Positions 1 to 8,254 of a stretch of DNA of 64,000 nt are shown here, in pieces. Location of the stretch: contig NZ_SOAW01000001.1 of assembly GCF_004364645.1 (NCBI RefSeq), positions 930,001-994,000 of the forward strand. Direction: 5' to 3'. The translations under genes were made by a program, and so were the position numbers. Below the pieces are notes generated by a model, which worked only from the letters and a program-made list of their open reading frames with translations, did no database searches and was not told where the DNA came from. Numbering within the stretch: the stretch's first letter is position 1; every line of letters starts with the position of its first letter. Source of the stretch: Naumannella halotolerans. GTDB lineage: Bacteria; Actinomycetota; Actinomycetes; Propionibacteriales; Propionibacteriaceae.

Positions 1-364
1 GGACCCGGCGAGTGCCGACGATCCATCCGTCGACGAGGGAGATTCCGGAACCGTCGCGAAAGTTCCATTCCCGCTGACCGGCAGACCTGCGGGACGGGTG
101 CGTGGGCACCGCCGCAGTACCTGTCATCGCTTCTCACATCGGGTCATTGTTCCGCCTCCCATTGATGAGGAGTCCGGCAACTGACCGGAAGTTCCAGAAA
201 CCGTGCAGGCATTGCCTTCCAGCGGACCGGCACTTGCACCGGCAGTTGTTCAGGAAGGGGGTGCAGCTCAGGCGATTCCATGATCGAAATCAGGAAACTC
301 TTGGTCGTCCGTCTGAACCCGGGGAGGTGATTTCGGCATCAACGTAAGCAATCCGGAGACGCCG
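1..364. other. Left-edge intergenic stretch
   Basis: No convincing complete gene is visible. One plus-strand frame is open from the window edge to a TGA at 182-184 and starts with an Asp/Ser-rich peptide, so it could be the 3' end of a gene lying outside the window, but the last 25 codons are Arg/His-rich and look non-coding. A GGAG at 355-358 sits six bases before the GTG at 365 and is the likely ribosome site of the next gene. Confidence 0.3.
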
Positions 365-1753
365 GTGTGGAACGAAGGGAATGATCATGAACAACTTGAA
401 CGCCGGTGGGTGACCGGGACTGCGATCGTCGGCGTGGCCGGTGTGCTCACCGGTTGCGTGGGTCTCGGACTGAGTTCGGCACACGCCGAGGTGACTCCGA
501 CTCCGGCTCCGACTCCGGCGGTGGGGACAACCGCGCCGGAGCCGACCGAAGGCAGCGTGGCCCCCGACAAGGCACCCAGTGCCGCGGCGACCCCGGGTGC
601 GGACGAGACCCCGGGCACCGAGACCCCGAGTGCCGAATCGACGTCCAGTGCTGAGGGGAAGCCCAGTGCTGAGGGGAAGCCCAGTGCTGAGGGGAAGCCC
701 AGTGCCGACGGCACACCCAGTGGTCCCGAGGCGAACGGTGACGACGAGCCATCCGGCGACGACGAAGCACCCAGCGACGACAGGAGCCCGGGTACCGACC
801 CGAGCACGTGGGTGGACGAGTACTTCCCGGGTGGGATCAAACCGGTATGGAATGAGTTGGACCCTGACTCCGGCTCCTTCGCCCTACGGGTTCCGGTCGA
901 TGGTGGACCGGCGCTGCCGGCTGATCTGACGATGGAACTCAGCAGTGCCGACAGCCTGGAGTGTGACGGTTCGGTCACCTTCACCCAGGGCACCGACCCG
1001 GGTGCGGTCGACCTCAGTCTGCCCTGCACGGTGACCGGGATGGATCCCGCGCCCAAGGTCGGCATACCGCTGTTCTTCACCCAGGACGACGGCACCACGA
1101 CCACGGTCGGGGAGACGACGAGTCCCCAGATGTTCACCGAGATGTCCGAGGACGATTCGCTGCTGTCAGCCGACGAGCTGAAGGAGGAGTTCTTGCTGGG
1201 GCAGGGGCTTGAACCGTGGTACATCCCACTGCGGGCGGGCCATACGTTCGACTTCGGCCTGACCGCCGACGCCCCGCGGGAGTTCCCCGGCGATCTCCTC
1301 CTGCAGACCGGTGACACCGAGAACCTCGACTGCCAGGACGAGATCCGGATCGTTGCAGGCACTCCGGCCGGGCAGTACCCGTTGGATGTCAACTGCACCG
1401 TGATTGCCGATGATGCTCCGGCTGCATTGGAATTCCGGGTGTTGTTCGACTTCGGTGATCGCCAGGTGGAGTTGCTGGACTGGGTGCGCGAGCAGTTCAC
1501 CGAGGCCGGTTCGGAGCCGGAATCCGGGGATGCCGACGATTCGGAGAAGAACGGGGACTCCGAGAAGGCCGAGGAGTCCAGGCAGGCTGAGGGGTCCAAG
1601 CAGGCCGATCGCGCGAAGGACGGCGAGCAGGGTGATCGGACAGCAGGCAAGCTCGCGAAGACCGGCGCTCCGGGTGTGATCGGGGTGGCAGCAGCCGGGC
1701 TGGCTGCGGTCGCCGGCGGCGCCATCGCGATCGTCCGCCGCCGACTGGGCTGA
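365..1753 (+). CDS. Cell-wall anchored LAxTG surface protein
   Basis: Predicted secreted protein of 462 residues attached to the cell wall by a sortase. Residues 1 to about 42 form a signal peptide (two arginines, a hydrophobic core, then a cleavage-like SAHAE). A Pro/Thr/Ser/Glu-rich stalk follows with three perfect 18-bp DNA repeats (around 650-703) encoding the hexapeptide SAEGKP, then two similar beta-type segments with Cys pairs, a second charged spacer, and a classical sorting signal: LAKTG, a hydrophobic stretch and a final RRR. LAxTG is the form usually read by class E sortases in high-GC actinobacteria. The start GTG was chosen because GGAG lies six bases upstream; a GTG at 410 would give a shorter signal peptide. 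No enzymatic domain is recognised, so adhesion or envelope structure is inference. Confidence 0.8.
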   Translation: MWNEGNDHEQLERRWVTGTAIVGVAGVLTGCVGLGLSSAHAEVTPTPAPTPAVGTTAPEPTEGSVAPDKAPSAAATPGADETPGTETPSAESTSSAEGKPSAEGKPSAEGKPSADGTPSGPEANGDDEPSGDDEAPSDDRSPGTDPSTWVDEYFPGGIKPVWNELDPDSGSFALRVPVDGGPALPADLTMELSSADSLECDGSVTFTQGTDPGAVDLSLPCTVTGMDPAPKVGIPLFFTQDDGTTTTVGETTSPQMFTEMSEDDSLLSADELKEEFLLGQGLEPWYIPLRAGHTFDFGLTADAPREFPGDLLLQTGDTENLDCQDEIRIVAGTPAGQYPLDVNCTVIADDAPAALEFRVLFDFGDRQVELLDWVREQFTEAGSEPESGDADDSEKNGDSEKAEESRQAEGSKQADRAKDGEQGDRTAGKLAKTGAPGVIGVAAAGLAAVAGGAIAIVRRRLG

Positions 1754-1766
1754 GAAGGTCGAAATG

Positions 1767-1800
1767 ATCGGGAGGTGGTCGGCGCCGACCACCTCCCGAT
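1767..1800 (+). terminator. Perfect palindrome after the LAxTG gene
   Basis: A 34-bp perfect palindrome (17-bp arms) starts 14 bases after the stop codon of the surface-protein gene. It would form a strong RNA hairpin in either direction. There is no clear U tract, as is common for terminators in high-GC actinobacteria. Confidence 0.6.
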
Positions 1801-1889
1801 CTCTGCTCGCCCGCCAGTCCTGCCCTCCGTGATCCGGGGCGGGCCAGGACCGGCAGGGTCGGGGTTGCGTTAGGCCGAAACCGAGGCCG

Positions 1890-2324
1890 TCACTGCACCG
1901 GCTGCAGCCGCATCGACACCGAGTTGATGCAGTAGCGCAGGTCGGTCGGCGTCCCGTACCCCTCACCTTCGAAGACGTGGCCGAGATGGGAGTCGCAGGC
2001 GGCACAGCGCACCTCCACCCGGCGCATACCCATCGAGGTGTCCTCGATGTAGCGGATCGCGTCGTTGTCGGAGGGTGCGAAGAAGCTCGGCCAGCCGCAG
2101 TGGGACTCGAACTTGGTGTCGCTGCGGAAGAGCTCAGCGCCGCACGCGCGACAGCTGTAGACGCCTTCGGTGGTCGTGTCGGTGTACTCACCGGTGAACG
2201 GCCGCTCGGTGCCGGCCTCGCGCAGCACTTGGTACTCGGTGGGGGAGAGCTCGGCCCGCCACTCCTCTTCGGTCTTCAGCACCTTCAGCTTCGGTGCGGG
2301 CTGTGACTGCGGGATGTTGGTCAT
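1890..2324 (-). CDS. msrB: Peptide-methionine (R)-S-oxide reductase MsrB
   Basis: Reduces methionine-R-sulfoxide in oxidised proteins, using thioredoxin, in the cytoplasm. The 144-residue product matches a normal-length single-domain MsrB. Visible hallmarks are two CxxC zinc sites (CRAC and CAAC), the HCGWPSF motif and the catalytic cysteine in RYCINSVS near the C terminus. The start at 2324 was chosen over a longer upstream reading frame because GGAAGGAG lies just before it and because the family begins here. It stands alone, divergent from the DNA-repair genes on its right. Confidence 0.95.
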   Translation of the reverse strand: MTNIPQSQPAPKLKVLKTEEEWRAELSPTEYQVLREAGTERPFTGEYTDTTTEGVYSCRACGAELFRSDTKFESHCGWPSFFAPSDNDAIRYIEDTSMGMRRVEVRCAACDSHLGHVFEGEGYGTPTDLRYCINSVSMRLQPVQ

Positions 2325-2361
2325 GATCGCTCCTTCCGAGAACGAAACGTCGGCCCACCCC

Positions 2362-2367
2362 AGCCTA
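2362..2367 (-). promoter_or_regulatory. Putative -10 box of msrB
   Basis: TAGGCT on the minus strand, about 38 bases before the msrB start, fits the actinobacterial TANNNT -10 consensus and would give a short leader that includes the Shine-Dalgarno sequence. No -35 box is obvious. Confidence 0.35.
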
Positions 2368-2386
2368 TTCCGTACCGCCGATCGCC

Positions 2387-2392
2387 TAGTGT
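2387..2392 (+). promoter_or_regulatory. Putative leaderless -10 box before the small ORF
   Basis: TAGTGT lies exactly seven bases before the ATG at 2400, the spacing seen before several other genes in this window. It suggests transcription starts at or next to that ATG. Confidence 0.4.
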
Positions 2393-2399
2393 TGCCGGC

Positions 2400-2531
2400 A
2401 TGGCCACGAAGCCCCGGATGATCGACGTCGACCGCTCGCCTGAGGCTGCGGAGCGGAGCAATCGCCTCGGCATCCCAGTGTTCGAGACCGCAGTGAGCGG
2501 CTTGCTCGGTGAGGACCTGAACAGTGGCTAA
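2400..2531 (+). CDS. Small ORF upstream of the polymerase-domain gene
   Basis: A 43-codon frame that starts with ATG behind a TANNNT box and ends in a TAA overlapping the GTG start of the LigD-type polymerase gene by 8 bases. The peptide has an amphipathic middle part with no recognised family. It may be a real leader or small protein coupled to translation of the next gene, or simply mark the transcription start. Support is limited to the spacing and the overlap. Confidence 0.35.
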   Translation: MATKPRMIDVDRSPEAAERSNRLGIPVFETAVSGLLGEDLNSG

Positions 2532-3615
2532 AGCATCAGCAGCGCAGCTCGAGGTTGGCGTTCGTGTCGTTCGGGTCTCCAGCCCCGACCGTATGATCTT
2601 CGAAGCCACCGACCTCACGCCTGCCATCTCCAAGCTTGACGTGTGTCGCTACTTCACGGCCACTGGTGAGCCACTCGTGCGGGCTCTTGGAGAACGCCCC
2701 ACGGCGATGGAACGGTGGCCCGATGGATGGCGCGAGGGAATGCGCCTCGCTCTCGGTCCACAGGACCGAGAGGGTGACGGTTTCTACCAGAAGCGCCTGC
2801 CGAAGGGCGCGCCGGACTACATCCAGACTGTCCAGATCACGTTCCCCAGCGGGCGCACTGCCGAAGAGCTCTGCCCGAAGGAGCCAGCAGATTTCGTGTG
2901 GGCCGCACAGATGGGGACCCTGACCTTCCACCCGTGGCCCGTGCGGCGCTCCGATGTGGACCACCCCGACGAGCTACGCATCGATCTGGATCCGCAGGAA
3001 GGCGCGACCTTCGCCGATGCGCAGAGGGTTGCTGCGGTGACGAAGGAGTTGCTCGAAGAACTCGGTCTCCGGGGTTACGCCAAGACCAGTGGCAACCGAG
3101 GCATCCACATCCACGTTCGGATCGAGCCTCGCTACAGCTTCGACGAAGTGAGGCACGCGGCCATCGGTCTTGGCCGCGAGCTGGAGCTGAGGGACAGCGG
3201 CGTGACGACGAAATGGTGGAAGGAAGAGCGTCCTGCCGGCTCGGTCTTCCTCGACTACAACCAGAACCTCAGGGACAGATCCGTGGCCGGCGCGTGGTCG
3301 CTTCGAGCAAGGCCTGGTGCGCCGGTGAGCACACCCATGACGTGGGAACACCTGGCCTCGGTCAAGCGACCTCAGGACTACAATCTCGTCACCGTGCCTG
3401 ACTACCTGAAGGACGGCGACCCTTGGGAGGGCATGGACGCCGAAGCGTTCTCCTTGGATCCGCTGCTCCAACTCTGGGAGGAACTGGAAGGCGGAGAGCT
3501 CAATTTCCCGCCGGACTATCCCAAGCAGCCAGGTGAGCCGCCGCGCGTGCAGCCATCCAAGAAGGTGGCAGAGCACTGGGACGAACATGGCAACCGGATC
3601 GAGAAGCAGAGCTAA
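2524..3615 (+). CDS. Stand-alone LigD-type polymerase/primase domain protein
   Basis: A 363-residue member of the archaeo-eukaryotic primase family that forms the polymerase domain (PolDom) of bacterial LigD. It would fill in gaps or add ribonucleotides at DNA ends in non-homologous end joining. Visible catalytic features are the metal-binding pair in LRIDLDP (Asp154 and Asp156), the [10 protein letters not shown] motif (His195) and the third Asp in FLDYNQN (about 244). There is no ligase or nuclease domain, so it is a split-type enzyme; an ATP-dependent ligase lies 2.4 kb away. Ku is not in the window. Synonymous sites look less G+C-rich than those of neighbours. It ends convergently with, and overlaps by four bases, the Abi-like gene. 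Confidence 0.88.
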   Translation: MAKASAAQLEVGVRVVRVSSPDRMIFEATDLTPAISKLDVCRYFTATGEPLVRALGERPTAMERWPDGWREGMRLALGPQDREGDGFYQKRLPKGAPDYIQTVQITFPSGRTAEELCPKEPADFVWAAQMGTLTFHPWPVRRSDVDHPDELRIDLDPQEGATFADAQRVAAVTKELLEELGLRGYAKTSGNRGIHIHVRIEPRYSFDEVRHAAIGLGRELELRDSGVTTKWWKEERPAGSVFLDYNQNLRDRSVAGAWSLRARPGAPVSTPMTWEHLASVKRPQDYNLVTVPDYLKDGDPWEGMDAEAFSLDPLLQLWEELEGGELNFPPDYPKQPGEPPRVQPSKKVAEHWDEHGNRIEKQS

Positions 3616-4235
3616 GGGCGCTGGTCGGCCGACAGCAGTTGTGGCACGCGCGAGGTCCCGGCGATATGAGCTCCGAGACTCGCGCCGATGCGGTTCGAGA
3701 TGTTGATGACGCGAGCGAAGTCGGCCTGGAGGTCGCGACTGTGGATCGGCTCGTGATGGGCTATCCGATTGCGCAGGCGTCGGAGGTCGTCAAGCTCAGC
3801 GTGGAGTTTGCGGCGCCGCACCTGCCCCTCGAACGCGTACCGTATGGCTGGTTGCCAGAGCCGGCGGTTGTACTCGTCGGCGAGGAGCGACCACCAGAAC
3901 CCGAACGGCAGCTCGGCAACGATCTTGCCGTGGGGCGCGGCACTTCCTCCCGCCTGGGCCAGCGCGATGACGACAGCCTTACGGGACCGCGGGGTCAACA
4001 CGGACGAATCCGGCCTGAGCCATGAGGTCTCGATCAAGGTCGATGCAGCCTCGTCCATGGCGTTGCGAAGACCGACCTCGAGGTAGTGGAGGGACTCAAA
4101 GAAGGCGGCTGAGACCTTGGCGTTCCAGTCGTAGAGGCCAATTGCTTGCTCCCAGTCGCCGTCGCATACGGAAAGATAGGGCGCCATGCGGGCAGCCGAG
4201 AGCAGCTGTAGCAGCGTCCTCTGCTCCCGCGACAT
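3612..4235 (-). CDS. Abi-like (abortive infection) HEPN protein
   Basis: A 207-residue protein resembling the Abi_2/AbiF-AbiD group of abortive infection proteins. Its C-terminal half carries LRNRIAHHEPI, the R-x4-H signature of HEPN domains that often act as RNases. The N-terminal part is helical with conserved aromatic residues (HYLEVGLRNAM). GGAGGAT precedes the ATG by six bases. No partner antitoxin is evident. The gene converges on the polymerase-domain gene and both have weaker GC bias than their surroundings, which suggests a small acquired defence or repair island. Phage defence is inferred from the family and is not shown here. Confidence 0.78.
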   Translation of the reverse strand: MSREQRTLLQLLSAARMAPYLSVCDGDWEQAIGLYDWNAKVSAAFFESLHYLEVGLRNAMDEAASTLIETSWLRPDSSVLTPRSRKAVVIALAQAGGSAAPHGKIVAELPFGFWWSLLADEYNRRLWQPAIRYAFEGQVRRRKLHAELDDLRRLRNRIAHHEPIHSRDLQADFARVINISNRIGASLGAHIAGTSRVPQLLSADQRP

Positions 4236-4576
4236 GCCAGATCCTCCGGTTGGTCTTGTCGGAACGAAAGCGTAGAGTTGACCACTGACAGAGAGCCCCG
4301 GGATCTACGGCGTAGCGGCGCAGGCCAGCGAAACCCCCCGGGGCCTTGTCGTGTCTGGGCTAGGAGGTGCCGTGCTGAGGCTCAAAGGCCTTCTCGCTGG
4401 TGCACACCGACGGCGGCATCTCGACATGGGTGGACCTGAAGGCCTTTTCGACAGGATCGAAGCCCGCATCGAGGCGATCGTCCGAGCAGGAAGAACCCGG
4501 CCAACTGGGCGGCAGAATCGTGAGGTCGTCGGTTCAGGGTTCGGCTCACCCGACACCGGCCGGTTAGGCTCCCGGG
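4236..4576. other. 341-bp intergenic region with a 12-bp direct repeat
   Basis: No credible gene. AAGGCCTTCTCG at 4385-4396 and AAGGCCTTTTCG at 4439-4450 form an imperfect direct repeat 54 bases apart, each containing the palindrome AAGGCCTT. The block could be a regulator site or a remnant of a repeated element. Confidence 0.4.
4565..4570 (+). promoter_or_regulatory. Putative leaderless -10 box (carboxypeptidase gene)
   Basis: TAGGCT is six bases before the GTG at 4577, and no Shine-Dalgarno sequence is present there. Confidence 0.45.
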
Positions 4577-5881
4577 GTGTCGCCCACGAGCAGCCCCCGC
4601 CGCAGCCGATCCGGCCCCGCGAACTCCCGTCGCCGGCTGCTGATCGCCACCGTTGTCCTGCTCGTGCTGGCCGTGCTGGGGGGTGGCGGTTGGTACGTCG
4701 GCAGTGCTGCGCTGGCACCGCTGCCGGCCGCTGCGATCACCACGACCGCCCCACAGATCGAGGCTCCCACCGACGATGCCGAGGTCGAACTGCCCGACTA
4801 CGGCGCCGGTGCCGTTGCCGCGCTCGGCTACGACGGCGCCACCGGCCTGCAGGACCCCGACGCCGCACTCGCACCCCTGGTCAGCTTCGGTTCTGCCGAT
4901 GCCGTCCCCATCGGCAGCATCGCCAAGGTGGTGACAGCACTGATGATCGTCGACGCCGAACCCCTCGACGGGGGCGACGGGGAGATGATCACCTTCACCT
5001 CCGAGGACGTCGGTTACTACGAGGAGACGATCGCCGCGGGAGGGTCGAATGCACCGGTCAGCGCCGGGTTGGAACTCACCGAACGGGAGGCGCTGACCCT
5101 GGTGCTGGTCCCCTCGGCGAACAACTACTCGAAGTCCTTGGCGATCTGGGCCTACGGGTCCTACGACGAGTTCCTGGAGCGCTCGCGTACCTGGCTGGAC
5201 GAGCACGGGATGCCGAACACGGTCATGGCCGATTCCAGCGGGTTGTCCTCGGAGACCGTCAGCACGCCGGAGGATCTGCTGCGGTTGGGCCAGCTGTTGG
5301 TCGCCGATCCCGACCTGTCCGAGATCGTGGCGCTGGAGTCGGCGACCATCGACGGAGTGGGCACCGTCGACGGCACCAATGCGCTGCTCGGGCGAGACGG
5401 GATCGACGGCATCAAGACCGGTACCACCACTCAGGCGGGATCCTGCCTGCTGTTCTCCTTCGATCAGGAGGTCGACGGTCAGCTGGTGACGATGGTCGGC
5501 GCGATCATTGGAGCCCCCAGTCACGGTGTGCTGAACGACGACCTGCTGGAACTGATCCCCAGCTTCAACGACGAGTTCTCCACCGTGGAACTCACTCACA
5601 GCGGTCAGAGCGTTGCGACCGCGCGAACCGTCTGGGGACAGGACACCGAACTGCTCAGTACCGAGGACCTGACGGTACGGGCCTGGGGCCCGGTCGAGGT
5701 CGAGACCGAGGTCGTGACACCGGAGATCCAGACCGTCGAGGCAGGTGCGAGCCTGGGTGAGTACGTCGTGTCGGTCAACGGCCAAGTTGACGAGGTCCCG
5801 CTGCGTTCCGCGGCGACCATCGACGATCCGGGCATGGGCTGGCGTCTGACCAATCCCGAGGAGATCCGCGGCGGCTCCTGA
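4577..5881 (+). CDS. D-alanyl-D-alanine carboxypeptidase (S11 family)
   Basis: Membrane-anchored penicillin-binding protein of 434 residues that would trim the terminal D-alanine of peptidoglycan stem peptides outside the membrane. Residues 1-20 are basic, 21-48 form one membrane anchor, and the catalytic domain has all three active-site motifs: SIAK (Ser114, Lys117), SAN (Ser180, Asn182) and KTG (280-282). A C-terminal beta-rich extension follows, as in DacA-type enzymes. The GTG start has no Shine-Dalgarno sequence but has a -10-like box six bases upstream. Neighbours are unrelated, so it looks monocistronic. Confidence 0.9.
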   Translation: MSPTSSPRRSRSGPANSRRRLLIATVVLLVLAVLGGGGWYVGSAALAPLPAAAITTTAPQIEAPTDDAEVELPDYGAGAVAALGYDGATGLQDPDAALAPLVSFGSADAVPIGSIAKVVTALMIVDAEPLDGGDGEMITFTSEDVGYYEETIAAGGSNAPVSAGLELTEREALTLVLVPSANNYSKSLAIWAYGSYDEFLERSRTWLDEHGMPNTVMADSSGLSSETVSTPEDLLRLGQLLVADPDLSEIVALESATIDGVGTVDGTNALLGRDGIDGIKTGTTTQAGSCLLFSFDQEVDGQLVTMVGAIIGAPSHGVLNDDLLELIPSFNDEFSTVELTHSGQSVATARTVWGQDTELLSTEDLTVRAWGPVEVETEVVTPEIQTVEAGASLGEYVVSVNGQVDEVPLRSAATIDDPGMGWRLTNPEEIRGGS

Positions 5882-6063
5882 TCAGGGCCGTGCCGAATCG
5901 GCCGGTCGGTACGCTGCGCCGCCTGTATGGGCGATCGAATCGTCCCGGCGACCGAGTTCGTCTCGGCTGCAGGCCGATCCCCGCTGGCGAATCCACGGAA
6001 GGTTGCTTCGTCCCGAGGCGCTGCTGCGGCGCCCAACTTCGGGCGGCGCAGTTGGCCCGGGTC

Positions 6064-7143
6064 TCAGAGCGGTCCGAGGATCGAGCGCAGATCGACACTG
6101 GTTCGTACCCCGAGCGCCTCGAAGGTACATTCCCGGGGCAGTTTGTCCGGCCGGAAACCGACGAAGGCGGCATTGCTGCGGAACCGGCGATCATCCTCGA
6201 GGTGGTCGTAGACCACTTCGCAGACGAGTTCGGGTTCGAGCAGATAGGTGTCCTCGTCCGGTCCGCCGCTGCGCGGCCCGGGCGTGGGGCGCCGTGGTGA
6301 GTCCGGGGTGAGCGGGCCGGTCCACGGATGGGCATCCCACTGCGGGGTGCCCGGGCTCAGTGCCAGTGGCAGCAGTACCTCCAACAACTGCTCGCGGAGG
6401 GTGAAGCCGAGGCCCGAACAGGCCCCCACCCAATTGAGGCGACCACGTTCGTCGTACACCCCCAGATGCATCACTCCGAGCAGCGGTCTGCTCGGGGAGG
6501 AGTTCTTGTGCAACCGGAACCCGCCCAGCACGACATCGGCGTCGCGGCGATGCTTGATCTTCCACATCGACCGGAGGCCGGGGTGGTAGCGACCGTCGAG
6601 CGGTTTGGCCATCACCCCGTCGAGCCCATTGCCCTCGAACTCGTCGAACCACTGCTCGGCGACCTCGATGTCGGTCGTCATCGGGCTCAGGCAGATCGGC
6701 GGTTCGGCATCGGCGAGCACATGTTCCAGCAGCTCGCGGCGTACCGCGTAGGGCTGGTCGAGCAGTGAGCGATCGTCCAGTGCGAGCAGGTCGAAGACGA
6801 TCACCGACGCCGGACGCGATGCGACCAGTTTGCTGATCTTGTACGGAGCCGAACCGGATCGTTCCAGCAAGCGGGTGAACTTCAGGCCGTTGCCGTCGAT
6901 CACGACCAATTCACCATCCAGGACGCAGCGCGCGGGGGACTGTTCCTTGACCGCGACGATCACATCGGGGAAGTACGCGCTGAGCTCGTTGCCAGAACGG
7001 CTGAAAATCCGGACCTCCTCGTGATCACGGAAGATCAGCGCCCGGAAACCGTCCCACTTCGGTTCGTAGGCCATGTGCTGGGGGATCGAGTCCGCGGTTG
7101 CCGCCAGCATGGGTTTCAGCGGCGGCTTCAGGGGCAGATCCAT
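6064..7143 (-). CDS. ligC: ATP-dependent DNA ligase (LigC type)
   Basis: Seals nicks in DNA after self-adenylation. The 359-residue product has the nucleotidyltransferase domain with KWDGFR near the N terminus (adenylated Lys29), the GELVV and DGVMAKP motifs, and an OB-fold C-terminal domain. This is the compact layout of actinobacterial LigC rather than the three-domain LigD. The start at 7143 was chosen because TAGGTT on the minus strand (7151-7156) lies seven bases upstream and the family begins just before the PMLA motif. Together with the nearby polymerase-domain protein it could provide an end-joining or gap-repair pair, which is inference. It is divergent from the PPK2 gene with only 38 bp between them. 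Confidence 0.9.
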   Translation of the reverse strand: MDLPLKPPLKPMLAATADSIPQHMAYEPKWDGFRALIFRDHEEVRIFSRSGNELSAYFPDVIVAVKEQSPARCVLDGELVVIDGNGLKFTRLLERSGSAPYKISKLVASRPASVIVFDLLALDDRSLLDQPYAVRRELLEHVLADAEPPICLSPMTTDIEVAEQWFDEFEGNGLDGVMAKPLDGRYHPGLRSMWKIKHRRDADVVLGGFRLHKNSSPSRPLLGVMHLGVYDERGRLNWVGACSGLGFTLREQLLEVLLPLALSPGTPQWDAHPWTGPLTPDSPRRPTPGPRSGGPDEDTYLLEPELVCEVVYDHLEDDRRFRSNAAFVGFRPDKLPRECTFEALGVRTSVDLRSILGPL

Positions 7144-7150
7144 GGGGGTC

Positions 7151-7156
7151 AACCTA
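7151..7156 (-). promoter_or_regulatory. Putative leaderless -10 box (ligase)
   Basis: Minus-strand TAGGTT is seven bases before the ligase ATG, with no Shine-Dalgarno sequence in the gap. Confidence 0.45.
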
Positions 7157-7181
7157 GTCGGCCGCGGCACACTGGGGCAGG

Positions 7182-8045
7182 ATGACGCCCATGGCTGACC
7201 AGATCTCCGACCTGCTCCGACTGCCCGATGGTCCGGTGAACCTCGCCGGCCACGATCCACGAGCCACGCCGGGTTTCCCGTCGAAGAAGGGGAAGCAGGA
7301 GCAACCGGCACTGATGGCGGAACTGGCCACCGAGCTGGGTGGTCTGCAGGAGCGGTTGTTCGCAGCCGGCCGGGCGCAACCGCGAACCGCACCGTCGGTG
7401 CTGGTGATCCTGCAGGGGATGGACACCTCCGGCAAGGGAGGGGTGATTCGCCACGCGGCCGGCCTGATGGATCCGCAGGGAGTCGCGATCAAGGGATTCA
7501 AGGCGCCCACGAAAGAGGAACTTTCCCACGACTTCTTGTGGCGGATCAGGCGTGAGGTACCCGGACCGGGCATGGTCGGCATCTTCGACCGCTCGCAGTA
7601 CGAGGACGTGCTGGTCGTCCGCGTGGATCGACTGGTGCCGAAGCGGGAGTGGGAGACCCGGTTCGAGCGGATCAACGACTTCGAGGCCGAACTGGCCGAA
7701 TCCGGCACCAAGATCATCAAGTGCTTCCTCAACGTGTCCTACACCGAACAGGGGGAGCGGCTGATGGAGCGGCTCGATCGCCCGGACAAGCACTGGAAGT
7801 ACAACCCCGGGGATCTGCAGGTCCGGGCGAAGTGGGACCGGTATCAACTCGCCTATACCGATGTCCTTCGGCGTTGCCACACCGAGGTGGCGCCGTGGTA
7901 CGTGATCCCGTCCGATCGGAAGTGGTACCGCAACTGGGCGGTCGCGCAGCTGCTGACCGAGCAGCTCAGGAGCCTGAACCTCGGCTGGCCGCCGGCGGAC
8001 TTCGACGTGGCCGAACAACGCAGGGCGCTGCTGCAGACCATCTGA
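7182..8045 (+). CDS. Polyphosphate kinase 2 family, class III-like
   Basis: Transfers phosphate from inorganic polyphosphate to a nucleotide (AMP and/or ADP in characterised class III enzymes). The 287-residue cytoplasmic protein has a Walker A loop GMDTSGKGG (79-87), the Walker B-like FDRSQYEDV (135-143), and the family's aromatic C-terminal half with WYVIPSDRKWYRNW. The sequence differs clearly from the second PPK2 at 62845-63795, which has the class I signature. ATG codons at 7182 and 7191 are both possible; a CACACT box lies eight bases before the first. Assignment to class III rests on recognition of the motif pattern. Confidence 0.88.
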   Translation: MTPMADQISDLLRLPDGPVNLAGHDPRATPGFPSKKGKQEQPALMAELATELGGLQERLFAAGRAQPRTAPSVLVILQGMDTSGKGGVIRHAAGLMDPQGVAIKGFKAPTKEELSHDFLWRIRREVPGPGMVGIFDRSQYEDVLVVRVDRLVPKREWETRFERINDFEAELAESGTKIIKCFLNVSYTEQGERLMERLDRPDKHWKYNPGDLQVRAKWDRYQLAYTDVLRRCHTEVAPWYVIPSDRKWYRNWAVAQLLTEQLRSLNLGWPPADFDVAEQRRALLQTI

Positions 8046-8097
8046 GGTTGACGGGTGATGGTAGGTGCCGTCGTCGGCGGCGATGTCGGCATTTGAG

Positions 8098-8149
8098 GTC
8101 GCTTTTCGGCCACTGCTGCCCTATACGGCAGCAGTGGCCGAAAACCGAC
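8098..8149. repeat. Long hairpin between convergent genes
   Basis: Two arms of 23 nt with one mismatch flank a 6-nt loop. The central 18 bp of each arm are perfect (8103-8120 and 8127-8144). The arms begin with TTTT and end with AAAA, the reverse of an intrinsic terminator, so this is not an ordinary terminator on either strand. It may be a dispersed palindromic element. Confidence 0.7.
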
Positions 8150-8205
8150 TCTTTGTGCCGAGCAGAGTGCCGGCTGGCTGGGCGGATCGCACCGGACAAA
8201 GAAGT

Positions 8206-8235
8206 GCCGGCAGGCGCCCGAAGGCACCTGCCGGC
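8206..8235 (-). terminator. Terminator of the chelatase-like gene
   Basis: A 13-bp stem with one mismatch and a CGAA loop lies 20 bp past the stop of the minus-strand gene. The minus-strand transcript continues with TTCTTTGT, a reasonable U-rich tail. Confidence 0.7.
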
Positions 8236-8254
8236 GTGGTGGATGTGTTGTTGA

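Noticed and set aside
381-413. ATG at 381/387 with a good GAAGGGA before it
   Set aside because: Its frame stops at 411 after a few codons. It could be a mini-leader or a one-base error in the start of the surface protein, but the GTG at 365 has its own GGAG site.
385-1725. Long minus-strand frame opposite the LAxTG gene
   Set aside because: Serine/proline-rich shadow of the plus-strand gene, which has a signal peptide and sorting signal.
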